Source of the DNA: Rachycentron canadum
Lineage: Eukaryota; Chordata; Actinopteri; Carangiformes; Rachycentridae
Direction: 5' to 3'
Assembly (NCBI GenBank): GCA_038496675.1
Contig: CM076648.1
Span: 13,074,429 to 13,138,428, forward strand
Length of the DNA stretch: 64,000 nt
Position 1 is the first letter of the stretch, and each line of letters starts with the position of its first letter. Positions 59,647 to 64,000 of this stretch are shown here, in pieces. The notes under the pieces were generated by a model, which did not search any database, had not been told where the DNA came from, and was given only the letters and a program-made list of their open reading frames with translations. A program made the translations under genes and the position numbers.

Positions 59647-61410
59647 GTGCTACTGAAAGAATATCTCTAAAAGCTAAACACTTCTGTTTTAAATGTTTCT
59701 TTCCCACATATCCTCTCTGTACTAATAGCAAACAATGAACAGCTCCAGCTTAGTTTGTATTCAACAGCTTGTTTCTTGTCCATGTTTTCTCAGTTTTCTG
59801 GGTTCTACGGGTTAACTTACATTGTAAGCTGTTGAATCAGGTTTAGCTTGTTTAGCAGGACTAAACAAGCCCAAAGTTAACTCATATGGTTATTTAATCC
59901 ACCACCATACAACTGTCTGAAAGACAGGATGTATGTCGTGACAAGGTAATCTGAAAGTACAGACACGTAAAGCTGCACATTTCTAGGAGAAGCGGTCCAT
60001 CTAGTGTTTAAAGGGGGTAATACACCCAAGAGCCTTTAAACTACATTTTATTGATTTGGATATTTTAAATTTAATTTCCAGATAGCTTGCTCCACTTTAT
60101 AGTAAAAACTGTTTACTGGATTTTCCTCTGTGATGAGATAGTTTGATAATTAAGATAAAAACAAGTCAATATTTCTTAGTTGTTTAGTTAAAAAACATTG
60201 TGATGAGAGTTTTATGACCAACTGTAAGAATTTCAATTAATACAAACTTGTCTTGCTTCTGAAGATAAAAATAAACTCTGACTGTCAAAGTACAAATGGT
60301 TGCACAATAACATCTCTTTAAGGCTGATCAAGTAGTGTTATTTTTTCATAAAACACACACATGCACAAACACACATACACAAAAGGCAACCTTAAGAGTT
60401 CAACAACCTTTCAGCAACAGTACTAAAGTCATTACACAGAATGTCCTCACTTTTTAATGTTAAATACAGAGAAACCTGTAAACAGACTCAGGAGCCACAG
60501 TTTTAAGGCAGTCTGTGAAAATACCTAATGACCATCATTGAAGGTTGGCTAGTAAGTTCTAGTCATGTTGAACTACTCCAGGGACACAACTGACACTCAC
60601 AAGAAGGGATTCACTTTTCATCTGCCATTCACAGTGGTTTGTAGTTTTGTAAATTCAGTGTTTGAAAGTTTTATTTTAAAGTAGGACCTTTTTTTTTTTT
60701 AATTTTTTTTATTTTTTAAACACTGCTGTTAACCTTAAGTGCTCAATAGAGTCACTACAAAAACAGAATTCACCATGAACTGGTTTTTATCTGTTTCCAT
60801 CCACACGACCACAGTGTCTCCTTGATTCAGTAACCAGTGCATTATTAGTGCCCTCTTGTGTGCTTCAAAAGTATAACAACCCTTCAACAACAAGCCATGT
60901 GTCCTGCTGCTTGCTTGGCTCCTCTCTGCACTGGACTACACTGCTGGTGAATCAGACAAACATCCTTAATGAAAAGTGCATGACTTACTAAGAGATGGAC
61001 AAAGGAGTAATGTCTAAAAATCTGGTGTCAATGGCTCCACACAAACAAAACAGGCAATGTCACAGTTTTAAGGGGACTTTTCCCTCGCATAAGTCTGGAT
61101 GACCAAAAAAAGCTTAAAAGGCCTGTTTTAAATGCATTACCTGAATCCACAAGAGAAGAAAATGAAAATACCACAGCACAGTAACTAATTCAAGTGTAAA
61201 ATGTAACAGAAATATACTGCTGAAAGTTGGCAGACTTGGAGCTATCGATCTAAAGTGCATTGCATCCAAGTTGAGACCAGTTCTGAGTTACGAGTCACCA
61301 GCCAGTGACTCAGACAGTAACTCAATGAGGGATGATGGTAGACTGTCAGAGGTATGCCTAGAAGGAAGAGAGATAATCCAAGTCTATATAGAGGAGGATG
61401 AGAAGGTTTT
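59647..61410. other. Convergent 3' region of dpep1 and the SLC22-type gene
   Basis: The two genes end facing each other with 1.76 kb between stop codons. It contains a candidate dpep1 poly(A) signal (60270-60275) and possible minus-strand AATAAA sites (60047-60052, 60670-60675). If long 3' untranslated regions are used, the transcripts could overlap. No other gene is seen. Confidence 0.6.
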
Positions 61411-63629
61411 CTAAGATGCAACCTCTCTCAGTGTCTCATTCTCTTGTCCCTGCGTTTCGCTGTCTGTCAGCAAGGGGGAATGAGTTGGCACAGCGATCCT
61501 ATAAGGCAAATTATCTTTAGTCAACATCTTCCTGGTAGCAGAAACCAAGCGGGAATAGTTATCAGGGTTGTACTCCGACAAAGGAGGCCGGGTGTGCAGC
61601 AGAGGCAAGTCGTCCCTGTTGGGCCGGGACAGGAAGAGAGGTGGTCGACGTTGGCTCTCACCGTCGTTCAGGGAGTCTGGAAGTGGCTTGCGTTTGCTTT
61701 CAGGTAGGAGCATTATGCAGAGAACGGAGAGGACGGCGAAGGAGGCAAAGATGACATGGTGGAGAAAGTAGCCACTGTTATTCTGAAGCTCCATCAGGGA
61801 GGAGGCTGCCATACCAACACAACCTGCTGCCAGCACCAGGCCGAGGCAACCACCTCTGATAGAAGAGATGGAAAAGGGGAACAGAAATTAGCCTAAAACA
61901 GCTGGGCTGTAGTTTTCAGCAAACATTACTCAAACACAAGAATATTGCACATTTTTAGGGGACATATTCAGAAGAAATAATATCTGTTTATCTATCTAAT
62001 TTCATGACAATAGCTAAAGCAAGTAATATACTTATATAGTACACACACACACACACACACACACACGTCTGTAGAGACATTGAGAAACTCGAGTCCTGTA
62101 ACGAATCCCTAATCTCAATATCATGGAGTCTGGAATTAAAACTGATGCTTGTAACAACCTACCTGCTACGTACTCTTGAAAAACTGTGCGCAAGTGTTCA
62201 TAAGGGAAATGTTGCAACAGCACAAGGTGGTCACACCAAAATCTGATTTATTTCAGGTTTTTCACTTTATTGAGTTTTTCTATGACAAATTGATAAAATA
62301 TATATTCATGGCATTATCATTTACAGCATCCTGTCTTTACCTTTAGTGTTATAAATGTTTGCACAGTACTGAATATGCTGAAAGACACTTACCGAACTAC
62401 TGTTGGCATCACCTCACAAGCGAAGAACACACTGAGCATAGCAAGAGCCTGAGAAAACAGCAGCCCCACGACCGAGAGCACCAACACCAGGCCCCCATGC
62501 AGGTCTGGCACACAGAAAGGAAAACTAAATAAACCCATTTTCAATACTGCAGTATTATCAACAGCAGAGATTGTCAAAGCTTTCTGGCCTAGATCTATTA
62601 ACAACTCCATGTTGAGCTTTGATCACAAGAATGAGAAACCAATTTACAGATTTTTCTTCATATCTTCATTCACTTGCAGAAATAATCTGTCCCATTTTGT
62701 GATTTCCAAGTTTCAATAAATCAACATTTTTATATTATTTTATAATCAAAATCTCAGTTAATAATAAACATTTGCTATAGGAGTCTTCAGTGTATGAATT
62801 CATAAAAACTTACTACTACTAAACTTACTGCAGTGACTCACTATTGCAAAGTATGTTTATGAAATGGGACGGACCAGGGCTAGCTGGTTAGCATGCAACT
62901 TCAGTAGAAGAAAGGAATAAAGTAATGAAGTTTGATGCTAAACTTGTTTACTGTAGACTGGTAAGTTAACGGATGTTAGTACTAATGTTGGCTATGTTGC
63001 ATTGAAAAAACATACATATAGTGCTTTTTAATCCAATAATTTATGAAATTCATGATACTAATAAAATAGATAATATATAAATAAAGTTATCATGTTAGAA
63101 AATTTGCTTTGGTTCGGCTTCCTCACGTTAGAGGATTCAATTTGAGGCACAAATGCTGCTAAATGTAGTATTAAAATTTAGATGTTGATATTAACATACA
63201 CTGAGTGAGGGCCAGAAGCAGCAGTGACGACAGTCCAGTGATGATGGCCGAGAGCAGAAGAATACCACGCCGACCGAAGTTATTGACAGTCAAACAGATG
63301 AAGATGCAGGCCAGCGCTCCAGTTATCACTCTGAAAAAGTAGCTGAAGTAGAAGTTGGTAGAATAACTGTGCAGATTTCTGGTGAAACAGTATTGAATTC
63401 CTGTTCCAATAAACCTGCAAGGTTAGGGAAAAGAGCGTTAGACCATAATCATCTAAGCAAAATAAATCAGTGAGGCAAGATTGATTTAATTGTGATTTAC
63501 ATGGAGAAGACAAAACTCACAGAGTGAAGCTGAGGATGAGGCAGTTTTTCCAGATGATACGAGTCTGACGCAGCTCCAGAACTGAGTGGTACCTTGGTCT
63601 GCAGTCTTCTCCATATGTTGTATCTATTT
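61411..63629 (-). CDS. slc22a31: SLC22-family membrane transporter of the A17/A23/A31 group, last four coding exons, 5' end outside window
   Basis: Exons 63629-63521, 63414-63200, 62504-62393 and 61855-61411 join in phase, about 293 residues, the C-terminal half of a major-facilitator protein. The first visible exon starts inside a codon, so more exons lie beyond base 64000. The second exon encodes membrane spans around YFFRVITGALACIFICL, then the MFS loop NNFGRRGILLLS and span AIITGLSSLLLLAL. The third encodes GGLVLVLSVVGLLF and ACEVMPTVVR, the organic-ion-transporter loop type. The last has LVLAAGCVGMAAS and VIFASFAVLSVLCIMLLPESKRKPLPD, then a long Pro/Ser/Arg cytoplasmic tail. The PESK motif and NFGRRG loop place it in SLC22. 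The SLC22A17/23/31 group and the slc22a31 name are inferred from style and from DPEP1 linkage at human 16q24.3. The substrate is unknown. Confidence 0.75.
62041..62066. repeat. (AC)n microsatellite in an SLC22-type gene intron
   Basis: Thirteen AC units lie within the last intron of the minus-strand transporter gene. Confidence 0.95.
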
Positions 63630-64000
63630 CTGTACACAGAAAATAATAGTAGCAGGTTTTAAATGGAAAATTAAGTTAGTTATTAGTTATAAACCCATAA
63701 AGCATATTACAGCATGTCTTCTTTATACCTTATATGTATTAAAAAAGCATTAGAATTTCACGAGATGAGGGAAATAACAATACAACAATTCGTCAAATTA
63801 TTATGAGATTGAGTCCTTTATAGGCTCTGATAATAGAGTAACAGATCATTCAACTCATTTTGCTCCTTTTTAAAAAAAAAGGCACTTACCTGTAGTATTT
63901 TCTTTAGTAATTTAGTAATTTCTCTGCTCCCTGTGTCACTACTTTATTAAAATGTGTACTCTAGAAGATACTTAAATCAAAATAAAATGACCAAAAAAAT

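Noticed and set aside
61444..61771. Plus-strand frames opposite the SLC22-type last exon
   Set aside because: Antisense shadows of a well-supported membrane-protein exon.
63889..64000. Possible further upstream exon of the SLC22-type gene, with a donor-like GTAAGT near 63889
   Set aside because: The only compatible frame has a stop a few codons upstream and no acceptor of reasonable quality, so it is not supported as coding.

Overview
The window is vertebrate nuclear DNA, almost certainly from a ray-finned (teleost) fish. Genes are split by short GT-AG introns. The intergenic DNA is AT-rich and full of dinucleotide microsatellites, Tc1/mariner-like and hAT-like remnants and short foldback repeats of types I associate with teleosts. 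Three runs of N (about 390 bases each) begin inside dinucleotide repeats. No operon, CRISPR array, rRNA or tRNA is seen. The species cannot be named from sequence alone.

Six protein-coding genes are supported by exon reconstruction with matching splice phases. (1) 998-5259, + strand: the 3' six coding exons of dhodh, mitochondrial dihydroorotate dehydrogenase; its 5' exons lie before the window. (2) 22788-21331, - strand: a two-exon, 391-residue rhodopsin-family receptor of uncertain subtype with altered microswitch motifs. (3) 35123-38971, + strand: haptoglobin (hp), 313 residues, a catalytically dead serine-protease fold without a CCP domain, with an acute-phase-type promoter cluster just upstream. 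(4) 50595-48177, - strand: a six-exon, 287-residue cytosolic sulfotransferase, SULT2-like. (5) 53747-59646, + strand: dpep1, a ten-exon, 419-residue GPI-anchored zinc dipeptidase. (6) 63629-61411, - strand: the last four coding exons of an SLC22-family transporter of the A17/A23/A31 group, probably slc22a31; the 5' part lies beyond the window.

The gene order recalls human chromosome 16. DHODH and HP are neighbours at 16q22, and DPEP1 and SLC22A31 both lie at 16q24.3, so the window looks like a compact piece of an ancestral linkage group. The genes do not form one pathway: pyrimidine synthesis, haemoglobin scavenging, sulfonation, extracellular dipeptide hydrolysis and membrane transport are separate jobs. 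dpep1 and the transporter gene converge tail to tail. The sulfotransferase and dpep1 are divergent, with about 3.1 kb between their start codons.

The long spacers (5260-21330, 22789-34976, 38972-48176) hold mainly repeats, transposon relics and sequence I cannot assign. I found no strong case for an entirely new biological system. The observations most worth checking are the hp promoter module and its five-base first coding exon, the unusual receptor, the GT-repeat splice acceptor in dhodh, a three-copy foldback repeat family, and one possible orphan exon at 45383-45473.
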